Source of the DNA: Phoronis australis
Taxonomy: Eukaryota > Phoronida > Phoronidae
Assembly (NCBI GenBank): GCA_002633005.1
Contig: NMRA01000408.1
Span: 248,001 to 312,000 of the forward strand
DNA length: 64,000 nt
Reading direction: 5' to 3'
In this document: positions 49,140 through 62,563 of the stretch, piece by piece
How positions within the stretch are numbered: position 1 is the stretch's first letter
Layout of the letters: the number at the start of each line of letters is the position of its first letter
Notes under the pieces: model-generated
What the model was told of the DNA's origin: nothing
The model's database searches: none
The model's input: only the letters and a program-made list of their open reading frames with translations
Program-made: the position numbers and the translations under genes

Positions 49140-51070
49140 GGGGAATTAATGAAAACATATCCACTGAATTCCACAAACATTGATCAAGGAGTTTCAAGAG
49201 TTGTACGTCAAAAAATTGCTATTGCTGCGCCAAGGTACAGTACTTATGGCATTTGTCCAAAAATTAATGACACCTTACCAGCAATAGAATTTACAAAGTG
49301 CCCAGTTTTAAAAAGATTGCTCAAGTGGTGTGTCAGAGAGAGCTGGATGGCAAAAAAATTGCCACTAGGCGGCGCAGCACTGCAAGGATTTGTTCCAAAT
49401 TAAACAAGTGCAATTTATTACTCAATGTGAAGACAAATGCCAAATTTTAAGATGAATAACAGGTAGATATGAAGCAAACAAAGATAATGCCACAAAGACA
49501 GTGATACCTATTGACTGTAGTCAGTTTCATCCAAAAATCAACTGTGTAAGTCCTCCACAGGAACACACAGTCGAGTAAAAATTGCATGAAAGTCCATGTA
49601 TGTGACTGAGCACATAAAAATGGTCACCAAAGCATCATCTTGTCCTGTTTCAACAAAAAAGCCACCATTAAGCTTTGAGCTATTGATGACAGGTGGTCTC
49701 TTGTAAATTTCATGTCAGTGGAAAATCAAACAAAAGTGTAAGCTCTATCAGGGGAACAAACAAAAAATGGAGAATTCATGACAAAGCACCATGATTTGGT
49801 GGATTTCAGTTCACCTAGTAATGAATATTAAGCAGTGTTCAAAGCATTAATATCTCAAAAAAGATGGCATTAGATTCCTTGAAAGCTTTGAAAGCATTAC
49901 TAAGCGTGTTACCCGAAATATAATAAAACATATTTTGTACAAAATGGGCATGCAAGCCACAATGTATCCGTGACTCTTTAGGCCAAGTCACGTTTCAGAA
50001 GCTATAAAATGATCAATAAAAATAAAACTGGGTTAGCAATTGACTGATTGATGAGAGCTGTGTCCAGACATCCATTTATTACTGGCACAAGTTGCCCCAG
50101 GTGCAAACTGTGATAGATATTAGTTTTAACCTAAAAATGAAACAAATGACCAAATACAATGAAAGTGCTCTGAGGATCATCACTTGGCGGAATTAACTGG
50201 AGAAATGAAAGAAAAATGATAGTGCTCTGGAGAGCGACACTTGGAAAAGTCGAACAAAAATTTAAAAGAGGGATCGATGATGAAACCAAGAACATAGGCA
50301 ACCACGACCCAAATGCCTGTTATACTAACGTACAGTAAATGATGAATATTATCTGTGCATTGAGGAATCGGTCAATAAGTCATCAAATCATAAAACCTTG
50401 AATATCGTAGCGAGAAATCAATCACGCATTCCAGATAGCCCGTGAGGAGATCTATTTACATAGTTACCAAATTTGACAAGAATCAGTCAAAGAATCGCAG
50501 AGCTAAGAGCTACTAAAACAAGTAAAAAATGGCCATCTTGCATCCGATTTTGCCCCAAAACAAAAGTCACTCGTCTAAAGCAGTAAATCTCGAATATTTC
50601 AAGAACCGTAAGTCGCAATGAAATGGGTTCCAAAAACAGAGCTAATAGTGCTAGAAACAATCTATCTGCATACTAAATTCAGACAGATCTGCCAAGGGAA
50701 ACCAAAGCTACAGTACAAAAACTCAATTAATTGTAGAGCAGTCATCGGAGAACCCTCGAATAACAGTCCTAGAGAAAAACAAATAGCACATTCCCAGTAG
50801 CTTGTGAAATGGCCTATTCATAACATTCACCACAATGCCATCTTGCTTCTGATTTTAACCAAAAAAAGGGTTCAAGCCATTCACGAGACGAGTTGTGAGT
50901 AAATTCCGCGTTGAACTGATACGAAATGCAACCTGCAGCGTGGGATCAAAGAAACAGATAATGAACGAACAAATTTTATGACAAAGCAACCCATTTGGAG
51001 AAATCTCATTTCACCAACTGATGATAATAGCGGATGATAATGATGACGACGATTCAGAAACATAGTCTAG
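49140..51070. repeat. Modular dispersed repeat, block C
   Basis: Includes CCACTAGGCGGCGCA (49362-49376), GAGAGCGACACTTGG-like words shared with the B blocks, and CCATCTTGC-TC-GATTTT modules that occur twice (50530 and 50840). The final part at 50880-51063 resembles 8960-9075. Open frames such as 50618-50800 are not conserved. Confidence 0.45.
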
Positions 51071-51289
51071 TCTTCCTAATACCACTTTGAAGTCTAATGG
51101 TCTGTTTACACCAACCTTTAGCCTATTTACATTTGCCCCAAAATTTCGGTCGGTCACTTCTCCCGCCATCTTCAGGCATTACAGTGTTGTTAGAAAAACG
51201 AGCACAATCATGAGGGTTGGCTTATACATAAAAATAGATACAGAATGACATAACGAGCAAAACACTTGTGTGATTCTACTCAAAACTAG

Positions 51290-51809
51290 TAGCTTCCTTC
51301 ACTCCCAAAATGGAACAGCCACTAGCAGTGGTGCAGCAGTCAAATCCGTCTGAGAAATGACTGTCGTCACATTCCTCGGTGTCAATATTTCATTTTAGTT
51401 CAAATCCATCAATCAATTCTCTAGATATCACCCAGAAACATTCTTCTGCCCAAAAATACAGAAAAGCTCCTTGCCAAGACCAAAATGGACAATAGAGGGT
51501 GCTGAAGATGTCGAATTCACCCAGAAATTGACTTGTGCCAGCAGCACAAATCTCTTTCATTGAAATCTGATAATCAGATCTCTAGATATCATTTGAATTA
51601 ACACTCTTATCCCCAAAACTGCTGAAAAGCCTCGCTCTAGCTAGTAAAATGTGACCAAGAGTTTTTGAGACACTGAGCAGACAACTGGACAACAGGAAAC
51701 CACACAAAATGGCCACTAGGAGGTGCTACAGTGGTTAGATTTGTCAGATAATAGACTGATGGCAGTAAATTATCAAAACATACACCTGAGCCAAGTTTCA
51801 TTGAAATCT
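51290..51809. repeat. Modular dispersed repeat, block D
   Basis: Modules AGATATCACCCAGAAACATTC-like, AAAATGG-CAATAGAGGGTGCTG-like and GGCCACTAGGAGGTGCT are arranged as at 56560-56680 and 57240-57500. The block abuts the LINE relic at 51810. Confidence 0.55.
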
Positions 51810-51998
51810 GCCACAGGGGCACTCGTCTGTGTGATAGATTTTCAGGCGATGCATGTGGGAGAGCAGCTGGCAGTGGCCGGTTCTTAGCCTGAAGATAGTA
51901 ACTTGTTCCTGCCGGTCAAGCTGGTGGATGTAGTCTTCTTTAGTCCCCAGCAGTAGGCGTGCCCTCCAGGCATTTCTAATGTGACTTAGTAGGAGTTT
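51810..51998 (-). pseudogene. Non-LTR retrotransposon ORF2 C-terminal fragment
   Basis: An uninterrupted frame of 63 codons on the minus strand. It reads KLLLSHIRNAWRARLLLGTK, then QVTIFRLRTGHCQLLSHMHR and HTDECPCG. The F-R-L-R-T-G-H...L..H..R pattern followed by E-C-P-C-G is typical of the C-terminal part of LINE polyproteins, after the reverse transcriptase. The fragment has no start and loses similarity exactly where the modular repeat begins, so it is a 5'-truncated or rearranged relic, not a working gene. The LINE clade cannot be decided. Confidence 0.7.
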
Positions 51999-54851
51999 TT
52001 ACATCTCCATATGATCATGGTTGCGACGGGGCACCCAAAATGGGTTTCTCAATTTCTCAGGGCAGCCATTACCAATACTGTGTAACAAGATTTCCATGAC
52101 CCCTAACCAAATTGCTGTTTTAATATGGTACGTTTCTAAGAAAACATGGTTCAACACTTAAGTTTTTTGTATCTTGTGTCATTTCTAAACAAACGTTATC
52201 ATTCTGGAAATGCCAATGAGCTACTGATAATGAGTTGAAAGAGACACCCATGCTTAGTGGCACATATATACATAAAAAATAAAGACATAAAATGTCTGTA
52301 GTAACCTGTCGTACCAAGCGTTATGCAGTAATGATTATGCACTGACACCAATTATACATTGAATTTTTGTGTTTGTTATAAATAGAACCATAACCCCAAT
52401 TCTTTTGTCCAAATTTTGCATAATGAATAGTAATGATGATTGTGGATCACGAATGGTGATCCATCAAAGTCACGCAATCAATTCAACTTCTAATTTATTG
52501 AACTTTTCACTCTAACTTAATGTGAACTGCGTATAGATTTGAGGTCAACTAAATTAATATTAATCAATATGAACTCACAACCACGTGTAGGCAGTAAAGC
52601 TTCCTGAAATCATATATTGATGCCTACTTATGACGAAAATGACGTAACCAATGGTCACCATTCTTATAATTTTATATTTAAAATACATTTAAACAATAAT
52701 TTTAAGTCCTAACCATTTATTTTTGAAATTGACAGGTGTGCAAAAGGAAAGTCAGGTTTTACAGCCACCTGGTCAATGTAAAAAAATTGCAATTTTTCAG
52801 GCCGATCGCACAAAAACATGCAAATTTCGATTCCTCTATAAATGGGCTACAAAAGTTGCTTGGAATTTTCTATGAAAACTTTTTAGCTTCAAAAAGAGCA
52901 CAGCTGTCAAAATGAGGAATTCAATATTCTATGCAAAATTCAGAAGCATCCTTTGGCAATTGGTTTTCATGTGTGCATGACACATTTTATTATGAATTTT
53001 TAACTAAAATGAATCGAAAATCAATAACTTCAAAAACAGGTGTAAGGTTGCTATGAATATGATACATCAATCTTTCATCAGTCAGAATTTCATCACGACG
53101 TAGTATGATGGTGAATATTTCATAACACCATTATCCGTTCTGTTCACTCATCACGCAAATAAATACATACATAATAAAATTAAGCAGTTTTGTTAAAAAT
53201 TATGACGGATGGTAGAACTTGCAAATTGTTTCTATGATAAACGACACTAGCACTTAGTACTCAACTGTCATAAAATCTCACCAAATTTGGAGAAACGTAA
53301 TTACTTAAATTACCCTATTCGCACTTTTAAGGGCTTCCAAGATTGTCATGAAAGCCCGCAAATTTTCAAAAAATTGTCTGATGGTAGCTGTAGTTCAGAA
53401 TGAACATAAGACAGTCTGAATTTTGTGCTATATCTCTCGTGGAAAAGACGAAAAAAACACTCGTCGGCCATATTGTGTCCTAAATTGGCAACGTTTTAGC
53501 ATGAACCGAAATACAAATGCTTTAAATGAGGTTCAAGTTGGAATCAAAATTTGCAGAAAATGCAGCAGTGGAAATCAGAACAGGAAATCGAGCTTCCACC
53601 AAAAGCACGCCAAGCCTCTGGGGATTTGATCAATACAAACAGTGGTGGCACGCTTAGCGGAGTTTAAACGGTTACCAAGGAATGATGCATTGTTGATTGA
53701 AATTCACCAATACACTTAAAAGCATTAACTAGCTCCTGTAGTAGAGCGTGATTTAAAGAGTTAGTAGTTCAGGTGAACCAGCGTGGGCACCTATATGATT
53801 TTTCTTATTCCTGGCCATACCAATTTCATTGACAATAATCAATACAGCTAGGCGGTTGAAAATACAGTCGTCATCTTCAGCACAATCAACTCGGTTAAAT
53901 ATCGTCCATCGTTACTACCTGGGCAATTAGCGGGTACACACAGAGATGTGCACTGGACTTTCGACATCATGACTCTTATCATCAAATGTGGCTGTAGTGG
54001 TCAGTATCTACATAAATTACACACGAACCTTTGATGATGGCAGTAATACGCGGAGGGGGGGTGAGGGAGGAGGGAATACCCAGCGGTTACACGAGGCCAA
54101 GACCACAGTCCTGACCAGATTAAACCCTCTTTTTTGACTAAAAATATCCATAATGCTTTCTCAGCAAGCCCTGAACAGAGGTAGGCTTTTATAGCAAGTA
54201 TAAATGCTTATGTGTCAACACTTAGACCCTGACACCTCCACCAAGGCCTACCTTTTGTTTGGTCCCATTAATCCTGTAGCAGGGCTAAAACTTGTGTGCA
54301 ATCAACTGTACATCAAGTAAGACACAAAGATTAGTTAAGGAAGTTGGTCAACACATTTAAACTGAAACATATCCTGCTTAGAATTTTTAATGACTTGGCA
54401 TTATACTCACTACTATTATGAGAACTAACATAGTGCTCTTAAATAGCTAAGGAAATGAAGACAATCAACAACAAAAAGAAGTATTATAGCATAGAGAAAT
54501 GGGGTCGGAACAAAGAAACAGGATTCCTTTTCTTAAATTTCACAATCTAAACCTGCATCTCATACATACTCAAAAACGACAGCAACATCTTGTATTGGTG
54601 AAAAAATTAAATTATGAATTCAACAGTTTGGCCGCCTAAATTTCAAATACTGTCCTTCAAGTCATTCATAAGTTCCCCATATTACTAATAATGATGGAAC
54701 AATTTCTAAACTGGATTCTTACTTTACATTTAATTTACACTGCACCTGACTTTGAACATAAAACGCATTAGCTCAGCCGTGAAACACGGCGTCGATGACA
54801 AACAATTGTACTGGCTACAAACGCACATGAGGAGATGATACATTTGATGTA

Positions 54852-55016
54852 TTATTGATTTTTGGAAGCTGGGGAGACTTGTCTCTCACTCGGGGTAATT
54901 AAATCTGCCACAGCCAGACCATTAGGTTGTCTAAACTGTGAATAAGTTTGCAGAATATCCAAGTCATCGTGCTGACGGAAAAGATCATGTTGGTTATACA
55001 AGAAGCCTAAGCTATG
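54852..55016 (-). CDS. Possible terminal exon of an unknown gene
   Basis: A strong acceptor (aagaacttttttgcag) is followed by 54 codons and TAA. It starts HSLGFLYNQHDLFRQHDDLD, then ILQTYSQFRQPNG, and ends PSERQVSPASKNQ. The composition is protein-like (balanced, with charged and polar residues) and unlike most chance frames nearby. No AATAAA signal is clear after the stop, and I recognise no family. If real, a minus-strand gene ends here upstream of the kinase, and the kinase promoter would lie between 45.3 and 54.8 kb. It could also be chance. Confidence 0.3.
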   Translation of the reverse strand, partial: HSLGFLYNQHDLFRQHDDLDILQTYSQFRQPNGLAVADLITPSERQVSPASKNQ

Positions 55017-56559
55017 CTGCAAAAAAGTTCTTCCTAAGCACTCAGAAATCATTTCATGCAAGTAATAGTTTACATATTCAAAATAATTAAAAAGTAATTC
55101 TGTAATTTTCACATAAAGAGCTTAGACACCTAAAATCTTACTAATGGTACATTTTGCAGAACTTTTTGTAATTTCTCGTGTAAAATTCATAAAAAATATA
55201 ACTTGTTTCACAATATCTGAAATAACAAAACCCAGTTGAAAATAACAGTTTTCAAATAAAAAATTCGGAGCTGAATTATAATTTTCTGATCAAACAGTTG
55301 CTGTGGTTTCACAGCCATTTTGTACAGTAAACCTGGCGTGCGTTCAGTGACGCTAGGAACTACGCTAGGACCTAGCTAAAATCTAGCCAAAGTCACGTGT
55401 TCTCACTTAAAATACACGGCCACATCTCACGTAATCTCACGTCTTGCTTTTTAGCGAGGCCCTAGAGGGACTAAACGGGAGGCTGACGTGCAATTCACCA
55501 TGGTTTTCTTTCCGTCTGCAATCTAAAGCTCAGAAATAGTTTCACTTTGTAACATTTTTTGGTTTTAGATGACATTCAAATTTAACATGTATTTGAAATG
55601 ACTGTATTTACTCTATCCATTCCATCAATAAGACTGTACATTCTTAAAAAAGTGCCGACTTCATATTTCAAAATCCATTACTGTTTAAAAGTGCCCTAAG
55701 GATATACCAGAGCTTCTTTACAAAAAAGTGTATGTATTTTGTAACATTCCATACATGTCAAGAAAAATATCTTATCTTCACCCTCAGTTAACTTCAAATA
55801 GTAAGTATATAATGTGTATGGTGAAAACATGGATTTCATAGAACAACTTTCAAGGCCTGGAGGTTTGTTTGTTACAGAGCAAGATTCAAAGGTTACAGAG
55901 CTGTCACTCAAATCAAATCTCTTGCCATGCATTATATATGTGCCACAAGTTACATTACCCAAGAGACCCAATGCAGATTGCGAGCTAAGTGCTCATAATT
56001 TTGATAAAATGTTTTAACTAATTTAAATTTGAGAACTATTTCTCACTGTAGCAATTAAAAAATTATTAAACATTTAATCAAAAATGCATTCTGGTATACA
56101 TATTATCAATGCACAGAGTCCCATATAGCGATGGGCAATTTTTGTTTTGACAAATGCTGGCAAAAGCAAACTCATAACCCAAATTCATTCATTTCAATTA
56201 TTGGACATTTTGGTGTTTCGATCTAGTTGGTTTCTTGAAATTCAGCCTCTAGTGAGTCTAATACAGAGTGTACCATAATGCACTATTGACCTATTAACGA
56301 TAGCTCCTCCCCGTGACCTATATTGAGACAAAACTCTGAACAATGACTCTGACAATACAACCTTTAAGTGGAAATTAATTTAATTAGGTAACATAAATTC
56401 ATTTGACATTTTCACTAAAAGAAGACTTAAATAAATAAGTAAGCGAATGAGTAACTTGTGTCGAGTAGTAACTTGTTTTTTTAGTAACTCGTTTGCCGCT
56501 TTTTCTCGAATCTGCCTGACAATCAAATGCTGCCGGTGCATTCACATGACATACAGGTG

Positions 56560-56690
56560 TCAAGTTTCATTGAAATCTGCCAATCGGTTCTGTAGACCAA
56601 TCACCTGGAAATGCTCTTCTGCCCAACACTTGAAAAGCACTTGTCGAGAACAAAATTGCCAATAGGAGCTGCAGTGGCAGGCCTTTATGC
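56560..56690. repeat. Modular dispersed repeat, short copy
   Basis: GTCAAGTTTCATTGAAATCTGCCAATC, CCTGGAAATGCTCTTC and AAAATTGCCAATAGG modules match blocks D and F. Next to it, 56700-56790 has the word GGACGCCC several times. Confidence 0.5.
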
Positions 56691-57224
56691 AGCATAGGTC
56701 CTGGGCGTCCATTTGGACCCCTCTCACTAATCTGGACGCCCTGGCAAGGACGCTCAATGTATCATTTGGACGCCCACTGTCAATAGGAACCTTTCAAGTT
56801 TGGACTCACACATTGTAATGAATACTATGAAGCCTCTGAAGGCTCACAGTGGGGGCTCTTTTTCAAAGCAGGAAGAAATATACAATGTATATAAAAAGTA
56901 TATGCATTGTTGCTATTTTGACACTTGATTGACAGCATTGTAAGTGTTGGTCTACAGTTTTTTTTTTAGTAAAAATGCTCACCATAGAAGGCTGTTTTAT
57001 AAACTTAGATGTAAAACCTTGATCTATGCATCTTTTGTAAAAAAATCTGTGTGTTTGGGGGTATTGCTGGGAGTGGGGGGGTTACGCGTCGGAATCATGG
57101 ACGCCCTGGAATATTGGGAACCCCATTTTGGACACCCTATTTTCAAAATCCTGGATAAAGGCCTGTGCAATGGTCGAATCCGGACACAAATTTAACGGTG
57201 GTGGTGCACTTACGTATATCATGT

Positions 57225-57520
57225 ACCTTTGTGTCAAGTTTCATTTAAATCCGCCAATCCATTCTTTAGATATCACCCGGAAACGCTCTTCCCAAAAATA
57301 CTAAGAAAGCCAAGCCCCCCCTGACCTCAGGGGGTGGGGCAGACTGAAAAGTGGCATGAACCGTTCTACTGATGTTGTACACACTTGTGCCAAATTTAAC
57401 TAAAATCTGACCAGGGGTTTTTAAGATATCGAGCGAACAGCCAGACAGACAAGACAACCAGACGCCCGCAGAAAGTGACAACAACATGCGACCACATACA
57501 GGTAATATGTGGGCGCACAA
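57225..57520. repeat. Modular dispersed repeat, block E
   Basis: Matches 33300-33560 block by block (GATATCACCCGGAAACGCTC, GGGTGGGGCAGACTGAAAA, GGGTTTTTAAGATATCGAG, AACATGCGACCAC). It ends GTGGGCGCACAAAAA, similar to the end of 58400. Confidence 0.65.
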
Positions 57521-57879
57521 AAACCCGCACAGTGCTTTGGAGACCAGATAATGTATACTTTTACTGGTTGACATCTCACAGTATTTTTGATAATTGACTT
57601 AGATTAAAGGTCACTACAACTTTCTGAATAGTCCAGTACATCTAAACTATCACAGCTCTATTGAAGGAAGGTTCTAATTACCCCGTCTTCACAGTTACTT
57701 TAGTGTCCCCATTTGGCTATCTTTAATAATTAACCACTGAATTTGTCACAAAAATCAATAACAATGCCACAAAGTGGCATTATCTAATTTCTTTGACGTA
57801 TCAATATTTATGCACTACTGAGTTGTTGACTTAGGAGGACTGTGTTGAAACAATTCTAGTGAAAAAGGCACAGAAGTAA

Positions 57880-58400
57880 GTCAAAGAGCACCAAATTTAA
57901 ATAACGGAATACTACGTAATAAATTAAAAAGGCCACCAGGGGGAGCACATACACTAAATTTTGTGAACATCCATCAAGTAAACTTGAGGCACAGGCAAAA
58001 AAAATTTTCCACTAGGGTGTGAACCAACGTCAGCAGTGCTCTTATCAAAAAGAACACAGCTGTGTTTGGCAGAGAGGCGATCACCAAAAACAGTGGCCAC
58101 AAGGGGGCACAAATTACATACAATTCGTCTGAAAATGGGAAGGAGCCATCTCCATAATATAAACCAATTTAACAAATTTCATGAAAACCTGTCAAGGCAC
58201 TCTCTAAATCAGGCTAATGCAATAATCTAAAAGTGCCACCAGGGGGCATACCAGTTACTCCAATACGTCTGCAAATTCTCCAATGCAATCCCATCCATGA
58301 CAGGAACACGTCTGCAAAATTTCATGAACATTCATCAAGGGGTTTAAGAGATACAGCAGCAGAGGCCCACACATATACCCGGTATATGTGGACAGAAAAA
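57880..58400. repeat. Modular dispersed repeat, block F
   Basis: Three consecutive modules, each with a CCAC-AGGGGGC/AGCA core (57933-57947, 58097-58111, 58236-58250). They are followed by TTTCATGAA-CATCAAG and GAGATACAGCAGCAGA segments. Confidence 0.65.
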
Positions 58401-60206
58401 ATATAGAAGTGTCCCACCGATGTTAAAACAACACATACATAGCAATTTTATATTACTTCGGTATCATAATAAAACAGTATCGGTATCAAATAAGCAGCAT
58501 TGGTATCGGTACCATAGCAAGCCTTGAAACCCTGTTTTGAAACGCCTATGCTCGGCTTAACGTCTATCAATTTATATAATCGAATGTCTCTGTTAATGCC
58601 CGTCTCACGACAATTTTAGCTCCCAATTGTACACTACTCGCTCATCTTAGGCTGACTGACCGTTGATCAACAACAGCCGGTTTCAGGGCATCTTGCTGCA
58701 TCTGGGTGCGACAATACCCACTCTTTCAATGAGACATCAAATGGCGTCTGTGATTCATGCGCACTGTAATAGTACTCGTACTAGTAAAAATAGAAAGCTT
58801 TCGCGTGAACGAATCGACCATTACAGCAAACGCCTACTCCCGTCTTCTAAAAATTGTTTTTGAACGCCTATGCTCAGCTTAACGCCCACCCACAGATTTT
58901 TAATTTAATGATTTAAGCACGTGGGCGTAGCACAGACGAGGAAGATATAACAGCAGTATGGATTCTTCAGCTACGATGGATATATGACGGAACCTCTATG
59001 TCCAAGCACACGAAGCGGTTCGTAACAAAAAGAAACATTTATAGCTCAGGCATTTAGACAAACCAGTCTTCTCTATTATATGCAGAGTAAATTTGAACAC
59101 TGGAAAATCAATGCAATCATTTATTAATATGGTAGTAGTAGTGTACATTCTGCATGGCTAATGCATTTTCCGTGCAGGAACACGAGAAGCAAATGTCAGT
59201 AGGGCAACGAGAATGATTTTATTGCCAAGAAGAGGCTCCATGGCAAGTTATATTTAGTGCGTCAATACATCTATCATGAAGAGTTATCACTCATAACCCT
59301 GTAAAGATAACTTTGTAATTGTGAGGAATAGAAGCACCGCAATAGAATTGTGGTAAAACGTGTTAAATCTAGATTTAATCCAGGGCCCTGGAAAATGTCC
59401 AAATTTGGCTAACTTTGGAACGTCATACCTCAGAAATAGCAGATCGGATTCACACGAAACTTTCATATCCAATGCTTTTGTAAACAGGTTCACTTTTACA
59501 TGAGAGCTTTAAAAAACAGGAATTTTGTGTATAACACTCAGTTTCATAAAACGAAAACAAAAGGATAAAAGCTATGGGATTTGATCTTTAACATTTATAT
59601 CAAATGAAATCTAGTTATAATACAGCTTCTTAGCTAAATTTTACTTGTTCGCATGACCCCAATTAACGACAGATTAGCAAAAAGTTCTACAGGATTTCTA
59701 CTTTCAACAAAGTTACTCCACACACTTTTCTGGGCATTTGGTCAAATACACCGCTTGTCCATAATGCCCTACATAACCCCTAAGTGACCAGCCGAACAAG
59801 ACAGATGTGTAGCATCAAATGGATGTTTGTTCCATGTTCAAATCTTTACCACATCTAAGATCAGAAAATATTTTGATAATTTATGGGCATAGACATAACA
59901 ATGTCAGAAGCCTTTTGAAAAATGAAAAAAGTGTAATTTTGGAAATTATTTTTGTCTGGCATTAGTGAGATTGTACAATGCTTATCACCCAAACTTATCT
60001 TGTTTTAGTTAACATTCCATGCGTGCACCCAGCCTAAAAAGAGGGGGGCTCGAATTTTGGGAATGTGGACCTTCCTACTAAGATTCACCGGATACGTTCA
60101 GAGCTATAAGTTGTGCATCACCGAATTTTGGTAGTTCTTGCCTTTTTAGTAGACTTCTGACTCGTATTCTACTTTTTTTCTGAGCTTTTTGCCCACTTCG
60201 TCAAAC

Positions 60207-60246
60207 GGGGGGGGGGGTCGTTCAAGCCACCCCCCCTCCCCCCAGC
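60207..60246. other. G11 run facing C-rich run
   Basis: Eleven G, a 12-base spacer (TCGTTCAAGCCA), then C7, T and C-rich sequence. It can form a hairpin or, on the plus strand, contribute to a G-quadruplex. It stands out in otherwise AT-rich DNA. Confidence 0.6.
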
Positions 60247-60779
60247 CCCCATGGGTGCGCGCATGCACTCAGGTTGGGCTCACTGCCAAAATTTACAAAT
60301 TACCAATGACCTCCTTAAAACACCATACTCTTCTGCTCTTTACTGAAGGAGGCACGAAATGCTTCTTTTTGCCATATTATATGGTAAAAGCAAGAAGCCA
60401 GCTCATTATCAAATGTTTGCATATAGGAAAATTTTAAAGATAGGAACTGCGCTATAAGCTGAGTCACGTATTACTGCACGTGATCACTCCATTACACACA
60501 AAAAGCCCTTAATACTACATTGTCCACAATCTGACGATGTTTTAGTCTAACACCGACTAAAGTTAACACAGGCTGAGTCATACTTACGACCAAAAAAGGT
60601 AGCAGTTTTTTGTGAAACAGGCGCCTGAACCGTAACTAGTGAGTACGACATAAATTTAAGTCGGTAAAGGAAGACAAAGTCATGGACACTCAGGAAACTC
60701 ATTCGCCCAACAAACAATCAAGCAAACAATACATCACAAAGCATAATAAATACAAAAATAATTGCAGGTAGTTTGGTAC

Positions 60780-60965
60780 AGCTTGAACCAGATGTGCGCA
60801 GGAGGCTCGTGTGGGTCCATTGCATTAATCACCCGGAACCATTTTTATGCTTTATTAATTCACAATTAAAACCAAGCTGAGGAGCTAGAGACCTGACTCA
60901 GTGTGACTCGAACCCACAATGTTAAATAAAGCACGCAGACAATACCACCATGCCACACTGTCTCT
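60780..60965 (-). mobile_element. tRNA-derived SINE
   Basis: On the minus strand an A box (TGGCATGGTGG, 60945-60955) and a B box (GGGTTCGAGTC, 60905-60915) lie 29 bases apart. The D stem (GGCA/TGTC) and T stem (TGTGG/TCACA) pair well, and the acceptor pairs in five of seven positions. The anticodon arm does not pair, so it is not a working tRNA gene. A non-tRNA body runs on to about 60780; the 3' end is not certain. Confidence 0.6.
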
Positions 60966-62545
60966 TCATAAATACACGTATATTATTATATACTTTTCTG
61001 AAATTACTCATAAATAATTTATTTCAGAGAAAATCCGAATGTATTGGAACAGCTTCGAGTTAACAGTGGAACCCAGTTTCATGTGATCAAAACCAAAACA
61101 CGAAACCCAATTCCAGCTTTGAGTCCCTCAATCACGCAAGTGTCAGGCTGATCAAGAAAGGGAATTAGTGAGATAACAAAGATAGAAGACATAAATTTGG
61201 CAGGGCTATGTTATTACCACCATATCTTATCTTTTTATCTTCACTATTTATGGCATTTCATCAATTATGAAATAGGTTTGGATGGAAAATATTTATCAGG
61301 TGATGAAAAAAGTAAAATTTGATTTGTTAGAAATCATGGCTTTTTCAATGTATTGAGAACTTATACACCAAGAGCAAGAGAAGTGACCTGAAGGTGTCGG
61401 CACAGGTATTACAGAGTCTATCCATTTGAAGTTGATGTAGATGACCTCTCTAAGTCACATCTTGAATTCAACTCTCAGCAGTTACAGAGGTAGAAAATGC
61501 ATTGCATGATTGACTGTTAGGGTTTGAAAGGTTTGAAATACCTGTATCACTGAGTATAATGTCACATGTATCAATATAATGATATATCGTGACCTTGACA
61601 AAAGGTCATATGCCAGCATTGCAACTGACTATCAACAATAAAATTAATACAAAATGTTCGCCCGAAACTCCTCTGCAAACTACAGTAAGTAAAAATACTT
61701 CCGTGGCTCCTCAGAATTGCAGTGAGGTTTCCATTCACGATTATCGTACTTCACTTTTTCTAATTTTTAGGTAATAATTAATTAAAAATACCAAGAACAC
61801 GCCTATTTCCAAATGCACTGAAGCCATTAAAAACAACTTACACTGGTCTGACCACATAAAAACTGGATTGAAAATGTTGCACCAAGTAACATGTTGTAAC
61901 AACATAATTAAACTTCATGGGTGTTTGCTCCTGGCTGGTCATATTGTCATGGATATAAAAATAGCCCTCAATGCAGCAAAGTAAATGTTATGATTGTAAA
62001 TCATACGCTCATTAATGGCTAACAAAAGGCTCAAAGCTAGAAGAGTTCACATGTGAATTTGTACGCATTCATAACCCAGTCTGTTTATAGGGTGATCCAT
62101 CCTAATTCTATAGCACAGAAAACATTAGTAGGAAGAAATAGATCTTATAATTTCAGAACAGCATTTGTGTTAACTTGAAGAATTACTGGTCTAAAAATAA
62201 TGGACAAGTACAGGGATTAACTGAAACGGGTTATTTAGCCACATTTTAACCACGTGCACTAAGCTGCAGACTGCGTCAAGCAGAAGACATTAGATCATAT
62301 TTTTCTAAGCTTTTCAGTGGGACAAGCACACTGAACTATTCATAAAGCATATACAAGCATGTGTATCCCTAGATGAGGTAAACAGGCTAAATCACTTCAA
62401 ATATCTAACATAAAAACATTCAAGTCCAAATTGAACCGTTAACAAATGACCTGTCTACATTTTAAGACTACAGTTGGGGTTCATTGTCTCGAGTATTAAC
62501 TTGCAATTTACAAACTGTATCATCCGCAGACAACCTCAACCACAC

Positions 62546-62563
62546 ATTATTATTATTATTATT
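62546..62563. repeat. (ATT)n microsatellite
   Basis: Six ATT units. Confidence 0.9.
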
